A stretch of DNA of 64,000 nucleotides from Chitinophagaceae bacterium (GCA_019638615.1 JAHBTL010000002.1:62001-126000), one strand, 5' to 3'. Shown: positions 45,033 through 54,428, numbered from the stretch's first letter. Numbers and translations: made by a program. Notes: a model not told the origin generated them from the letters alone.

Positions 45033-46313
45033 TTGTTTAAACTTTGGTATACAATTGTTAAGGATTACAGGATTTTGACCCGCGACAAAATAGGCCTGAC
45101 GCTCATGTTTATAATGCCGGTGGTGCTTGCTATAGTGATAGCTTCTGTGCAAAACAGCACTTTCGAGCTGGTAAATGAAAATAAAATTCCCATCCTGCTG
45201 TATAGCAGCGACTCCGGCATGGCGGCTAAACAACTGGATACCGCACTGGAAAAAACGAGAATGTTCTCCATTAAAAGACCAGCAGGCGTATTAAGTGCCG
45301 AAGCCATTAAGGATATGGTAAATACGAAAGATGCGCTTGTGGCAATTGTTATTCCACCGGGTTACTCAGAAGAGGTTTTACGTAAATCACAAGCGGTTTC
45401 AAAGCAGGCCTTAAAAGATCTTGAGCTGGAAAAGGATACTGTTGCTTCCGGTAACCGGCAGGGCATGGAGGTCACCATGTATTACCACCCTGTTTTACAA
45501 CAATCATTCCGTAAAAGCATAGATGGCGGGCTCCAGAGTGCATTACAGGTGGTGCAAAGCAAATACATAGTGCAAAGCCTGTACTATTATGTAAATAACG
45601 AAACCATCCCCGATACGCTGGAAACCCAGATAGTAGCCAATCAAACACCCGTAAAACAGGAACCGGTGTCGAAATACGGGGCCCGGCAAATACCCAATGC
45701 CACCCAGCACAATATCCCCGCCTGGACCATTTTTGCCATGTTCTTTATTGTAATATCGCTCGGCAGCAGCGTGGTGCGCGAAAAAATAAACGGCAGCATC
45801 ATCCGGCTGCGTACCCTGCCTACACATTTTGGCATTGCCCTGGTATCAAAACAAATCACTTATATTACAGTAACCATATTGCAGGCCGCTTTGATCTTTT
45901 GCCTCGGTATATGGCTTTTTCCGGCAATGGGCTTGCCTGCCTTAAACCTGCCGTCTGACATCGGAGCATTATTTTTAGTGACTTTTGCATGCGGCTGGTG
46001 TGCGGCCAGTTTTGCCATTTGCGTGGGCGTATATGCCAGCACCCAGGAGCAGGCGAATGGATTTGGCGCTGTGTCTATTGTGCTGCTGGCTGCCATAGGA
46101 GGACTATTGGTGCCTTCTTTTGCCATGCCGGGATCATTTAAGCTGATCATGCAACTCTCCCCCCTTCACTGGTGCCTGGAGGCTTATTACGGGCTATTTC
46201 TTGAAGGTGGAAAACTAAAGGATATTTTAATGAATATTATACCTTTATTGCTTATTACACTATTATTGCAGTTTCTTGCATTTTATGGACTGAAACGCAA
46301 AAGTTTGATCTGA
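45033..46313 (+). CDS. ABC-2 type transporter permease
   Basis: A 426-residue permease with the ABC-2 layout: first membrane helix (about 19-39), a long extracytoplasmic domain (to about 225), and five or six helices at the C-terminal end (AWTIFAMFFIVISLGSSVVR, ITVTILQAALIFCLGIW, FACGWCAASFAICVGVY and others). The start is a TTG at 45033, as no ATG precedes it. Eleven bases separate it from the ACP gene, and such permeases occur in flexirubin/aryl-polyene clusters, so it may export the polyene. No ATPase partner is in the operon. Confidence 0.82.
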   Translation: MFKLWYTIVKDYRILTRDKIGLTLMFIMPVVLAIVIASVQNSTFELVNENKIPILLYSSDSGMAAKQLDTALEKTRMFSIKRPAGVLSAEAIKDMVNTKDALVAIVIPPGYSEEVLRKSQAVSKQALKDLELEKDTVASGNRQGMEVTMYYHPVLQQSFRKSIDGGLQSALQVVQSKYIVQSLYYYVNNETIPDTLETQIVANQTPVKQEPVSKYGARQIPNATQHNIPAWTIFAMFFIVISLGSSVVREKINGSIIRLRTLPTHFGIALVSKQITYITVTILQAALIFCLGIWLFPAMGLPALNLPSDIGALFLVTFACGWCAASFAICVGVYASTQEQANGFGAVSIVLLAAIGGLLVPSFAMPGSFKLIMQLSPLHWCLEAYYGLFLEGGKLKDILMNIIPLLLITLLLQFLAFYGLKRKSLI

Positions 46314-46324
46314 AAAATACAGTA

Positions 46325-46597
46325 ATGGAAATAACAGAAAAAGAACAATTAAAGCAGCAGCTAAAACAGCAGATTATACAGTTTTTAAATCTTACGAATG
46401 TAAAACCGGAAGATATTAAAGATGATCAGCCCTTGTTTGGCGAAGGGCTGGGGTTAGATTCTATTGATTCCATCGAATTGATCGTATTGCTTTCCCGCGA
46501 ATACGGCATTACCATACAGGACCCCAAAGAAGGGCGTAAAGTATTGGTTGACATTAATACAATGGTTGATTATATTATTCAGCACAGAACAAAATAA
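46325..46597 (+). CDS. Acyl carrier protein, polyene-type
   Basis: A 90-residue ACP with the phosphopantetheine site in GLGLDSIDSIELIVLLS (Ser46). It carries growing acyl chains for the ketosynthase pair that follows. The N-terminus is longer and more Lys/Gln-rich than in fatty-acid ACP, in keeping with a specialised pathway. Ten bases follow before the ketosynthase, so they form one operon with the ABC-2 permease. Confidence 0.92.
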   Translation: MEITEKEQLKQQLKQQIIQFLNLTNVKPEDIKDDQPLFGEGLGLDSIDSIELIVLLSREYGITIQDPKEGRKVLVDINTMVDYIIQHRTK

Positions 46598-46606
46598 TTA
46601 CTTCAT

Positions 46607-47791
46607 TTGTCAATACTTGTTACGGGCATAGGTATTATAAGTGCAATAGGTAATAATGTAAATGAAAACCGTACTTCACTTATTAATAAGGCAAGCGGCA
46701 TTACCACTTTATCTTTGTTCAATTCGCGTTACGCGGGCCTGCGCCCATGCGGTGAGATAAAAATTGAAACAACGGCTTTAAAAAACAGGTTAAACGCCTT
46801 CGAAAAAGGGGTAACCCGAAGCTCATTATTAGCATTGCACGCCTTTGATGAAGCGGTAGCCGATGCAAAATTATCCCTTTCACAATTGCAGCATCCCCGT
46901 ACAGCGCTGATAGGCGCAAGCACCGTTGGCGGCATGTGCCTTACGGATGAACTGTACCACGATGCCAATAAAACAGAAGATGGCTCGGAGTATTTATCGT
47001 CTTACGATTGTGCTTCGGTTAATTTATACCTGCAGGAAAGATATAAGACAGGGGGCATCGTGAATACAATCAATACCGCCTGCTCTTCGTCGGCCAATGC
47101 CATTATATATGGCGCAAGATTGCTGAAGCAGGGATATGCCGATATTGCCATTGTGGGAGGAACCGACAGCCTGGCAAAGTTCACCATTAATGGTTTTAAC
47201 GCCCTGCATATCCTGTCTCCCGACCCTTGTACACCTTTTGACCGCGACAGGAAAGGACTGAACCTGGGAGAAGCAGCCGCTTTCCTGGTATTGGAAAAAG
47301 AAGAAAACACAAAAGGCAAGACAGTATATGCGAAAATAGCCGGCTATGGCAACAGCAATGATGCTTTCCATCCTTCTTCCCTGTCTGATGCAGGCGATGG
47401 GCCTTACCTGGCTATGCAGCAGGCGCTTTCGGAGGCAGGATTACACCCCGGCTCAATCAGTTATATCAACGCGCATGGCACGGCCACCGAAAACAACGAT
47501 GCAGTGGAAAGTGAAGCAATGCTCCGCCTGTTCGGGGAAGTTCCGGACTTTGCCTCCACCAAAGGATATACCGGCCATACGCTGGGTGCAGCAGGCGCTG
47601 TGGAAGCTGTATACAGCGTACTGAGCCTTTTTTACCAGGAGGTATATCCCAACTTAAACTTTCAGCAACCTATCGAAAACAAAGAACTGATTCCCGTACC
47701 GGAGTATAAAAAAAAGTCTTTGCGTCATGTAATGTCTAATTCATTTGGCTTCGGCGGCAACTGCAGCTCGCTTATTTTCTCCACCGTATAG
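46607..47791 (+). CDS. Beta-ketoacyl-ACP synthase II type
   Basis: A 394-residue ketosynthase that condenses malonyl-ACP with an acyl chain. The catalytic triad is visible: Cys159 in NTACSSS, His290 in NAHGTATENND, His324 in GYTGHTLGAAG. SFGFGGNCSSLIF is at the C-terminus. The start is TTG at 46607 with the family beginning at ILVTGIGIISAIG. The operon context (ACP before, chain-length-factor-like gene after) points to aryl polyene or flexirubin synthesis rather than fatty acids. Confidence 0.9.
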   Translation: MSILVTGIGIISAIGNNVNENRTSLINKASGITTLSLFNSRYAGLRPCGEIKIETTALKNRLNAFEKGVTRSSLLALHAFDEAVADAKLSLSQLQHPRTALIGASTVGGMCLTDELYHDANKTEDGSEYLSSYDCASVNLYLQERYKTGGIVNTINTACSSSANAIIYGARLLKQGYADIAIVGGTDSLAKFTINGFNALHILSPDPCTPFDRDRKGLNLGEAAAFLVLEKEENTKGKTVYAKIAGYGNSNDAFHPSSLSDAGDGPYLAMQQALSEAGLHPGSISYINAHGTATENNDAVESEAMLRLFGEVPDFASTKGYTGHTLGAAGAVEAVYSVLSLFYQEVYPNLNFQQPIENKELIPVPEYKKKSLRHVMSNSFGFGGNCSSLIFSTV

Positions 47792-47803
47792 TACCGGACA
47801 AAA

Positions 47804-47828
47804 TTTCAAATCTCAAATCTTAAATCAC
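47804..47828. repeat. Degenerate CAAATCTCAAATC word repeat
   Basis: A run TTTCAAATCTCAAATC then TTAAATC lies between the two ketosynthase-type genes, just before the ATG at 47832. Confidence 0.5.
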
Positions 47829-47831
47829 TTC

Positions 47832-48878
47832 ATGTTCATCCATCATAATAAATGCATATCGCCCCAGCAAACATTTGAAAAGACTGACTGGGAGGTTTTG
47901 CATGAAAGTGTGGAAAATAAATTGAAGGCTATCGAACCCTCATACGAGGGCATACCTCCCGGCGTCCTGAGGCGCATGGGCAAAGCCGTTAGAATGGGGG
48001 TAGGATGCGCCTTACCGGTTTTACAGGGGGTGCAGGCAGATGGCATCATAATAGGTACGGCCAATGGTGGTATGGAAGACTGCATAAAGTTTCTGAACCA
48101 GATAATAGATTACGAGGAAGGAATGTTAACACCCGGTAATTTTGTTCAAAGCACCCCCAATGTCATTGCAGCCCAACTGGGCTTAATGACACGTAATAAA
48201 AGATACAATATTACACATGTGCACAGGGGGCTTGCTTTCGAAAATGCCATGCTTGACGCTTCTATGATGCTTCACGAAAACCCGCAGGCAGTTTACCTGC
48301 TGGGAGCCGTGGACGAGATATCTGCCTATAATTATAACATTGATCACCTGAACGGCTGGTATAAAAAAGAACCTGTTAAAAGCAGGAATTTATATAGCAG
48401 CATTACAGAAGGCAGCCTGGCCGGCGAAGGCGCAGTCATGTTTACAGTGAGCAACCAGGAAACCAATGCCGTTGCAAAAGTAAAAGGATTTGATACCCTT
48501 CATACAACAAACGAACATACAGTTAAAGAAGCTTTGGCAGCCTTCCTGAAAAAGCATTTACACGCAGATGAAAAGCCCGGTATATTTTTTACCGGCGAAA
48601 ACGGGGATAACCGTATGCTGAAGTATTACAGCGCGGCTGAATCGGTTTTTGATGAGGCTACTACCATAGCCCGGTTTAAGCATATGAGCGGTGAATTTGA
48701 AACAGCATCGGCTATGGCACTTTGGCTGGCCTGCAATCTGCCCGACAGGCTGCCTGCGCACTGCATAAAAAAAGAAGGCGCTGCAAATTCTGCCGGAAAT
48801 ATTATAATTTACAATAACTATAAGGGAGTACAACATGCTTTCATTTGTGTACAAAAGCCTGTAAATAATAAAGAATAG
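47832..48878 (+). CDS. Chain-length-factor-like ketosynthase
   Basis: A 348-residue protein of the ketosynthase fold without the nucleophile: where its partner has TACSSSANA, this one has THVHRGLAFENA, with His131 replacing Cys. GIIIGTANGGMEDCIKFL and FVQSTPNVIAAQLGL are the usual ketosynthase-2 landmarks. It probably pairs with the preceding ketosynthase as a heterodimer and sets chain length, as in ApeC-like/flexirubin enzymes. The ATG at 47832 was chosen because the upstream codons (to 47745) overlap the previous gene. Confidence 0.8.
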   Translation: MFIHHNKCISPQQTFEKTDWEVLHESVENKLKAIEPSYEGIPPGVLRRMGKAVRMGVGCALPVLQGVQADGIIIGTANGGMEDCIKFLNQIIDYEEGMLTPGNFVQSTPNVIAAQLGLMTRNKRYNITHVHRGLAFENAMLDASMMLHENPQAVYLLGAVDEISAYNYNIDHLNGWYKKEPVKSRNLYSSITEGSLAGEGAVMFTVSNQETNAVAKVKGFDTLHTTNEHTVKEALAAFLKKHLHADEKPGIFFTGENGDNRMLKYYSAAESVFDEATTIARFKHMSGEFETASAMALWLACNLPDRLPAHCIKKEGAANSAGNIIIYNNYKGVQHAFICVQKPVNNKE

Positions 48879-48971
48879 AAAAATTTAAAATACCCGGAAC
48901 GTTCTAACGGTAACAAATGTCAGTATGCCTGATTTAAATACTCACATTCTCTAATCTTTAAACGCAAAAAA

Positions 48972-49559
48972 ATGAAACAACTTAAAGCTTTGGCATTTAC
49001 GCTTTTCCTGGCCATCATGGCATTCAATGGTTTCGCCCAACGTATCAAAGTTATTGAAGGAAAGTTGCCAGACTTCGGCAATGAAAAAACGGTCAATACA
49101 GAATTTACCTATGATAACATTGGTGTTGGTAAATACGATAAGGAAGAGGATTACATTAAAGCCAAAACCGAAGAATACAATAAAAAAGAACCCGGCCGCG
49201 GAGATAACTGGGCTAAGAGCTGGATAGCCGACCGCAAAAACAGGTTTGAGCCGAAATTTGACGAACTGCTCTCAAAGTATTCAGATCTTACAATAGATGT
49301 CAATGCCAAATACACCATCATATTTCACACCTCTTTTATTGAACCCGGCTTTAATATTGGCATTACCCGCAGAAGCGCTTTTATCAACGGAGATGCCACG
49401 ATTGTTGAAACAGCCAATAAAAGCAAGGTAATTGCCAAAATATCTGTTGATAAAGCGCCTGGAAATTCTTTCTGGGGAAATGATTATGACACCGGTGAGC
49501 GTCTTTCCGAAACCTATGCCACTGCCGGCAGGGCTGTAGGCAAATTCCTGAAAAAGTAA
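48972..49559 (+). CDS. Secreted protein, unrecognised
   Basis: A 195-residue protein with a signal peptide (MKQLKALAFTLFLAIMAFNG, cut near FAQR). The middle is charged and helical (DYIKAKTEEYNKKEPGRGDN), followed by beta-like segments (YTIIFHTSFIEPGFNIGITR, SAFINGDATIVETANKSKVI). No known family is recognised. It lies downstream of the polyene operon with a 93-base gap and is followed by a terminator. Confidence 0.7.
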   Translation: MKQLKALAFTLFLAIMAFNGFAQRIKVIEGKLPDFGNEKTVNTEFTYDNIGVGKYDKEEDYIKAKTEEYNKKEPGRGDNWAKSWIADRKNRFEPKFDELLSKYSDLTIDVNAKYTIIFHTSFIEPGFNIGITRRSAFINGDATIVETANKSKVIAKISVDKAPGNSFWGNDYDTGERLSETYATAGRAVGKFLKK

Positions 49560-49585
49560 AGCCTGATCATTTATTGTATATAAGC

Positions 49586-49620
49586 GGGTTGCTGTCAGTA
49601 AAACAACAGCAACCCTTCTT
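49586..49620 (+). terminator. Intrinsic terminator
   Basis: GGGTTGCTGT (49586-49595) pairs exactly with ACAGCAACCC (49606-49615) around a 10-base loop, followed by TTCTT. It ends the secreted-protein transcript. Confidence 0.75.
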
Positions 49621-49699
49621 ATTAAGAAGCATGCCTGGTTGCAGTTCCTCCATTTTCCCCGCTTATCCAGATTTTTAAGGTCATTCTCCCGAATGTCTT

Positions 49700-49707
49700 T
49701 AATTTTG
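49700..49707 (+). promoter_or_regulatory. -7 box immediately before the MacB-type permease start
   Basis: TAATTTTG, an exact TAnnTTTG match, ends 4 bases before the ATG at 49712. Transcription would start at or next to the ATG, giving a leaderless or nearly leaderless mRNA. The -33 region (TTTT near 49672) is poor. Confidence 0.45.
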
Positions 49708-49711
49708 AATC

Positions 49712-50974
49712 ATGCTCAAAACACTCCAGATCCTCTCCGCCACATTTGGGCTGGCCTGGCAGGAGCTTCGTAACAATAAGCTTCGTACTTTTCTTTCTCT
49801 TTTTGGGGTGACGATCGGTATTTTTTGCATTATAGGTGTTCTTACCACCGTGGAGAGCCTTGAAAAAAACATACAGAACGGTATAAAAAGCCTTGGCACC
49901 AATACTATTTATATAGATAAATGGCAGTTCGGAGGGGGCGAAGACGGAGGCGAATATCCCTGGTGGAAATATATGAAGCGGCCGGAACCGAAATATGAGG
50001 AACTCCGGTTCATTCGTGCTAAAACCAATACGGTTCAGCATATGGCTTTTACACTGAATGTAGGCGGTCAGAACGTGGTGCATGGAAAAGATATGATCCA
50101 GGGAGCTGGTATATTTGGGGTTACCGAAGAGTTCAACTCCATTCAGCCTTTCGAAATACAATACGGGCGATACCTCACCGGTTCCGATATGGATCACGGG
50201 TCTGCCAATGGCGTGATGGGATATGAAAATGCAAGCAAGCTTTTTGGAGCCGCGGAATATGCAGTGGGCAAGTCGGTGGTTATACGCAACAAAAAAGTAA
50301 ATATTGTTGGAGTAATTAAGAAACAGGGAAAAAGCCTGTTAATAAGCGGCTGGAACTTTGACGATTGTGTAATACTCCCTTACCGGTTCTTTAGAAGCAT
50401 TTTTGAAGAAAAATATTCACAGCCGGTGATAATGGCCCAGGGAAGGCCTGACGTAAGTCCTGAAGCTTTTAAAGATGAGCTTAGAGCAACGCTCAGGGCC
50501 ATTCGCAGGCTCAGCCCCAGTGATGAGGATAATTTTGCGCTGAACGCTGTAAACGATATAAGCGAAACTTTTACCAAGCTCTTTTCCAGCATTAAGCTGG
50601 GGGGATGGCTTATCGGCATATTGAGTCTTGTGGTGGGTGCATTCGGCATTGCTAATATCATGTTTGTAACCGTACGCGAACGCACACCTGTCATTGGCCT
50701 TAAAAAAGCCATAGGAGCTAAAAGCCGTACGATCCTTTCAGAGTTCTTGGTAGAGTCGTCATTTATTTGTTTTATTGGCGGCATCATAGGATTGTTGCTT
50801 GTATTTATTCTTGCCAAAATACTCAGCGGCCCGCTCAATTTTGACGTGTATATCTCCTATAATATCATAGCCCTTACAGTAACCATTTGTATTATCATAG
50901 GGGTTGCTGCAGGGATCATTCCCGCCACCATCGCCGCCCGCATGAACCCCGTAGTGGCAATCCGCTCAAAATAA
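49712..50974 (+). CDS. MacB/FtsX-type ABC transporter permease
   Basis: A 420-residue permease with MacB topology: first helix (about 27-48, FLSLFGVTIGIFCIIGVLTT), a large periplasmic domain (about 55-290), and three helices at the C-terminus (about 300-405, GWLIGILSLVVGAFGIANIM and VRERTPVIGLKKAIGAKSR). MacB-type permeases move substrates by mechanotransmission with an ATPase, which is not adjacent here. The substrate is unknown. Confidence 0.88.
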   Translation: MLKTLQILSATFGLAWQELRNNKLRTFLSLFGVTIGIFCIIGVLTTVESLEKNIQNGIKSLGTNTIYIDKWQFGGGEDGGEYPWWKYMKRPEPKYEELRFIRAKTNTVQHMAFTLNVGGQNVVHGKDMIQGAGIFGVTEEFNSIQPFEIQYGRYLTGSDMDHGSANGVMGYENASKLFGAAEYAVGKSVVIRNKKVNIVGVIKKQGKSLLISGWNFDDCVILPYRFFRSIFEEKYSQPVIMAQGRPDVSPEAFKDELRATLRAIRRLSPSDEDNFALNAVNDISETFTKLFSSIKLGGWLIGILSLVVGAFGIANIMFVTVRERTPVIGLKKAIGAKSRTILSEFLVESSFICFIGGIIGLLLVFILAKILSGPLNFDVYISYNIIALTVTICIIIGVAAGIIPATIAARMNPVVAIRSK

Positions 50975-51098
50975 CGAAGTCGCCCGGTTCATAACTTGTT
51001 CAATATTAATGGCTTCAGTATAACCATATACTAAAAACTGCCTTTTTGCGTTAACATCATACAATACAGGACATTTTAATCCTTTTAAAATTCATCCT

Positions 51099-51413
51099 AT
51101 GTTAAAGTTTGCATACGCAGTGTTTCTAACCATCGCTTCTTTTCTTTTATTTATTTTTTCAAAAGAAAAGACGACAATCTCATGCAAAAACGAAGTGAAC
51201 GGGACTATTTCGTTAATAACTGACTCCACCGGGAATTACCTTGCCGTGGTGAGTGCGGATAATAAAATACTTCGTCCCTCATCCATGAATGAAAACATTA
51301 TCCTGGCAGCAGGGCAAAAAGTCAGGATCTGCTATAATATCGATTCCGTGAATATCATTCCGGGCAATCCGTCCATCCCTGTTCATATAGAAGCCATTAC
51401 TTATCAGCCTTAA
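51099..51413 (+). CDS. Small exported or membrane-anchored protein, unrecognised
   Basis: A 104-residue protein with one N-terminal hydrophobic segment (AYAVFLTIASFLLFIFS), followed by a beta-rich domain (KTTISCKNEVNGTISLITDS, AGQKVRICYNID). Two cysteines at about residues 29 and 82 could form a disulphide. No family is recognised. It precedes tsaD by 42 bases. Confidence 0.6.
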   Translation: MLKFAYAVFLTIASFLLFIFSKEKTTISCKNEVNGTISLITDSTGNYLAVVSADNKILRPSSMNENIILAAGQKVRICYNIDSVNIIPGNPSIPVHIEAITYQP

Positions 51414-51444
51414 ACGTATACAAAGAACGCATGTCATAAACCGT

Positions 51445-51452
51445 TATTTTTG
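51445..51452 (+). promoter_or_regulatory. -7 box immediately before tsaD
   Basis: TATTTTTG, an exact match, ends 3 bases before the ATG at 51456, the same geometry as at 49700. It suggests a leaderless tsaD transcript. Confidence 0.45.
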
Positions 51453-51455
51453 CGC

Positions 51456-52517
51456 ATGCAAAAGGCTACGGGAGACATTACAATTCTTGCTATTGAATCC
51501 TCCTGCGATGAAACGTCGGCAGGTATTTGTAAAAACGGGAAAATTGTATCCAACATCATTGCTACGCAAAAAGTACACGAACAGTATGGCGGTGTTATAC
51601 CCGAATTAGCTTCCAGGGCGCACATGCAGCATATAGTACCGGTAACAGAGGCCGCATTACAAAAAGCAGGTTGCAGTAAAACAAGTCTCAGCGCCATCGC
51701 ATTTACCCAATCCCCGGGGTTAATAGGATCGTTACTGGTAGGCTCGCAGTTTGCCAAATCCATGGCTTTAGCGCTGAACATTCCTTTGATAGCCGTGCAC
51801 CACATGCAGGCCCATGTTTTGGCCAACCTTATTGATGATCCCCAACCCGGGTTTCCCTATTTATGCCTTACGGTAAGCGGTGGACATACCCAGATCGTTT
51901 TATGTGAATCGCCATTAACAATGACAGTGATCGGTGAAACAATAGATGACGCCGCTGGCGAGGCATTTGATAAATCTGCCAAATTGCTGGGACTACCCTA
52001 CCCTGGCGGACCACTGATAGATACATTCGCAAAAGAAGGTAATCCCGGGAGGTTTTCTTTTCCTGAGCCCAAAATACCCGGGCTTGACTTCAGCTTCAGC
52101 GGGCTCAAAACTTCTATCCTTTATTTTCTTCAAAATGCGGGCGCAGGTAATATTTATAAGCAAGAGCTGACAGCAACAGAAGATGAAAAAAGAAATTTCA
52201 TACAACAAAATCTTCCGGATATATGCGCTTCTGTACAAGCGCGCATTATTTCCATTTTATTGAACAAGCTAAAAAAAGCCGCTGTCCAAACAGGAATAAG
52301 GAATATATGCCTGGCAGGCGGCGTTTCTGCCAACAGTGGCTTACGAGCGGCATTCGTGGAAACAGGCAAAAAGGAAGGCTGGCAAACTTTTATTCCGGCC
52401 TTGGAATATTGCACCGACAATGCGGCTATGATTGCTATTACTGCATACTATAAATATTTAGCAGGGCAGTTTGCAGACCTGAAAATAACCGCCAGCGCAA
52501 GGGAAGAATTGCAATAA
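51456..52517 (+). CDS. tsaD: tRNA N6-threonylcarbamoyladenosine synthase, TsaD subunit
   Basis: A 353-residue ASKHA-fold protein that transfers the threonylcarbamoyl group to A37 of ANN-decoding tRNAs together with TsaB and TsaE. Landmarks: ILAIESSCDETSAGI at the start, metal ligands in HHMQAHVLAN, VSGGHTQIVLCES, IDDAAGEAFDKSAKLLGL, FSFSGLKTSIL, GGVSANSGLR and the metal Asp in CTDNAAMIA. The ATG at 51456 was chosen; the TTG at 51450 is inside the -7 box. Essential in most bacteria. Confidence 0.95.
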   Translation: MQKATGDITILAIESSCDETSAGICKNGKIVSNIIATQKVHEQYGGVIPELASRAHMQHIVPVTEAALQKAGCSKTSLSAIAFTQSPGLIGSLLVGSQFAKSMALALNIPLIAVHHMQAHVLANLIDDPQPGFPYLCLTVSGGHTQIVLCESPLTMTVIGETIDDAAGEAFDKSAKLLGLPYPGGPLIDTFAKEGNPGRFSFPEPKIPGLDFSFSGLKTSILYFLQNAGAGNIYKQELTATEDEKRNFIQQNLPDICASVQARIISILLNKLKKAAVQTGIRNICLAGGVSANSGLRAAFVETGKKEGWQTFIPALEYCTDNAAMIAITAYYKYLAGQFADLKITASAREELQ

Positions 52518-52598
52518 TTTTGATAAATTGCCTCCGGACCGACAGTCGAATCCCGGATTATATGCTGTTCTGGAGTTTATAAAGTTATATCAACGGTT

Positions 52599-54428
52599 AT
52601 GTTAAAAGCCACCTGCACAATATTTACCCTGGTAATTATTGCCGCAGGCTTTGCCTTTATACGAGACAGCAGGGAAAACAATCCTGTTGAATATACCGTC
52701 AGCTATTTTAAAAAACAATCTGTCTTTTTTACAAATGCCGCCAAAGAATTAAGAGCGGGTGTTACCGCCATAAACAGTAACGACAGCAATACGATATGGA
52801 ATGCCAGGCAAAAACTGGCCGATTGCCGCAAAGCATATAAATCCATTGAATTTTTTGCAGAATATTTTTTGGATGTACGGGTGAATATTTTCAACCTGCC
52901 GCCCGTTTTTGAAGTGGAAGAGCCTTTTATGGAATACCAGTGGCCGGTTGGTTTACAGGTAGTGGAAGCTTTGTTATATGAAGACCCGGTTTCGCAAAAA
53001 AGCGAAATACTCACCCATCTTGAGCTGGTGATCACTACCGCTGAAGGTTTACGACATTATTTATACGGGAGAAATATTACAGAAGCAGAAGTGCTTGAAA
53101 GTATGAGGCTGGAGCTCATCCGGATCACCACACTTGGTATCAGCGGGTTTGATGCCCCCATCTTAAAAACAGGTATAAAAGAAGCGATTGCGTCCCTGGA
53201 GTCGATTCAATACAATGTTCGTCCGTGGTTACAGGCTGCTGAAAAAAATACCGCAGACAGCCTGTCTTTTTATTTACAGCAAAGCATCCGTATCCTGGAA
53301 AACAATACCAGCTTCGATTCCTTCGATCGCATGAGCTTCCTCATGCAGGGTATGCTTCCGTTACAAACATGGCTGGGAAGATTGATAAAGCAAATGAACC
53401 TTGTTTTAAATACAACGCAGGTCCTGAATTATGAAGCCCCGCATATCCTAAGTAAAAATGCCCTTTCAGTTTCAAATTTTCATAAAAAAGAGTACAGCTA
53501 TACAAAAGAAATGGTTCTTCTCGGCAAAAAGCTTTTTTCCGAAACGATCCTTTCTGGCAACAATGCCCGAAGCTGTATAAGCTGTCATGAGCCAGGTAAA
53601 TACTTTACAGATGGATTACAGAAAAGTACCGCGTTTGACGGGCACAATACAGTTAACCGGAATGCACCCTCTCTGTTATATGCTGCCTATCAGTACGGAT
53701 TTTTCTTAGATGGCCGGGCTCCGTCGCTGGAAGAGCAGGTATTAATGGTACTCGGCAGCCCCTCCGAGATGAATGCGGATCTTTCGCGCAGTACGGAATT
53801 ATTGAAAAAGAAGAAATCGTACAGGAGACTTTTTAAAAAGGCATTTCCCGGTATTGCGGCAGATTCTCTTTTTAGCCCTCAAACCATCGCCAGGGCTATT
53901 GCCGCCTACGAAATATCGCTTCCTGTAATGAATTCGGCATTTGACAGGTATATTGCCGGAGACAGTACAGCACTGACCATTCAGCAAATAAAAGGCTTTA
54001 ACCTGTTTATGGGGAAAGCGCTTTGCGGCACCTGCCATTTCCTCCCTTTGTTTAACGGGCTGTTGCCTCCATCTTACAATATCATGGAACTTGAATCGCT
54101 GGGAATGATTGAAAGCAACAATTTTGACCACCCTGTAGCCGACAGGGACAGCGGGCGTTTTCATTTTTTTCCCATAGAATTCTATACCGGCGTATTTAAA
54201 ACACCTACAGTAAGGAATATTGCAAAAACGCCTCCTTATATGCACAATGGCGCTTTTTCTTCGCTGCAGGAAGCCTTACAATTCTATAATAAAGGAGGCG
54301 GCAAGGGGCTGGGGCTGGACATGCCCTACCAAACGCTTTCTGAAAAGCAGCTTGAACTTACCGAAAACGAAATAAACGACCTTGTTGGCTTTATGGAATC
54401 GCTTACGGATCAGAATTATAATGAATAA
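52599..54428 (+). CDS. Di-haem cytochrome c peroxidase with imelysin-like N-terminal domain
   Basis: A 609-residue exported protein. The N-terminal helical part (about 30-270) resembles imelysin/M75-like iron-regulated proteins: WPVGLQVVEALLYEDPV sits where imelysins have the GxHxxE motif, here with Gln instead of His. The C-terminal part is a MauG/CcpA-like di-haem peroxidase with CISCH (326-330) and CGTCH (476-480), plus FKTPTVRNIAKTPPYMHNGA typical of the family. It would reduce peroxide in the periplasm, or oxidise another substrate, perhaps in connection with iron. Such fusions occur in Bacteroidota; this assignment rests on visible motifs. Confidence 0.85.
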   Translation: MLKATCTIFTLVIIAAGFAFIRDSRENNPVEYTVSYFKKQSVFFTNAAKELRAGVTAINSNDSNTIWNARQKLADCRKAYKSIEFFAEYFLDVRVNIFNLPPVFEVEEPFMEYQWPVGLQVVEALLYEDPVSQKSEILTHLELVITTAEGLRHYLYGRNITEAEVLESMRLELIRITTLGISGFDAPILKTGIKEAIASLESIQYNVRPWLQAAEKNTADSLSFYLQQSIRILENNTSFDSFDRMSFLMQGMLPLQTWLGRLIKQMNLVLNTTQVLNYEAPHILSKNALSVSNFHKKEYSYTKEMVLLGKKLFSETILSGNNARSCISCHEPGKYFTDGLQKSTAFDGHNTVNRNAPSLLYAAYQYGFFLDGRAPSLEEQVLMVLGSPSEMNADLSRSTELLKKKKSYRRLFKKAFPGIAADSLFSPQTIARAIAAYEISLPVMNSAFDRYIAGDSTALTIQQIKGFNLFMGKALCGTCHFLPLFNGLLPPSYNIMELESLGMIESNNFDHPVADRDSGRFHFFPIEFYTGVFKTPTVRNIAKTPPYMHNGAFSSLQEALQFYNKGGGKGLGLDMPYQTLSEKQLELTENEINDLVGFMESLTDQNYNE

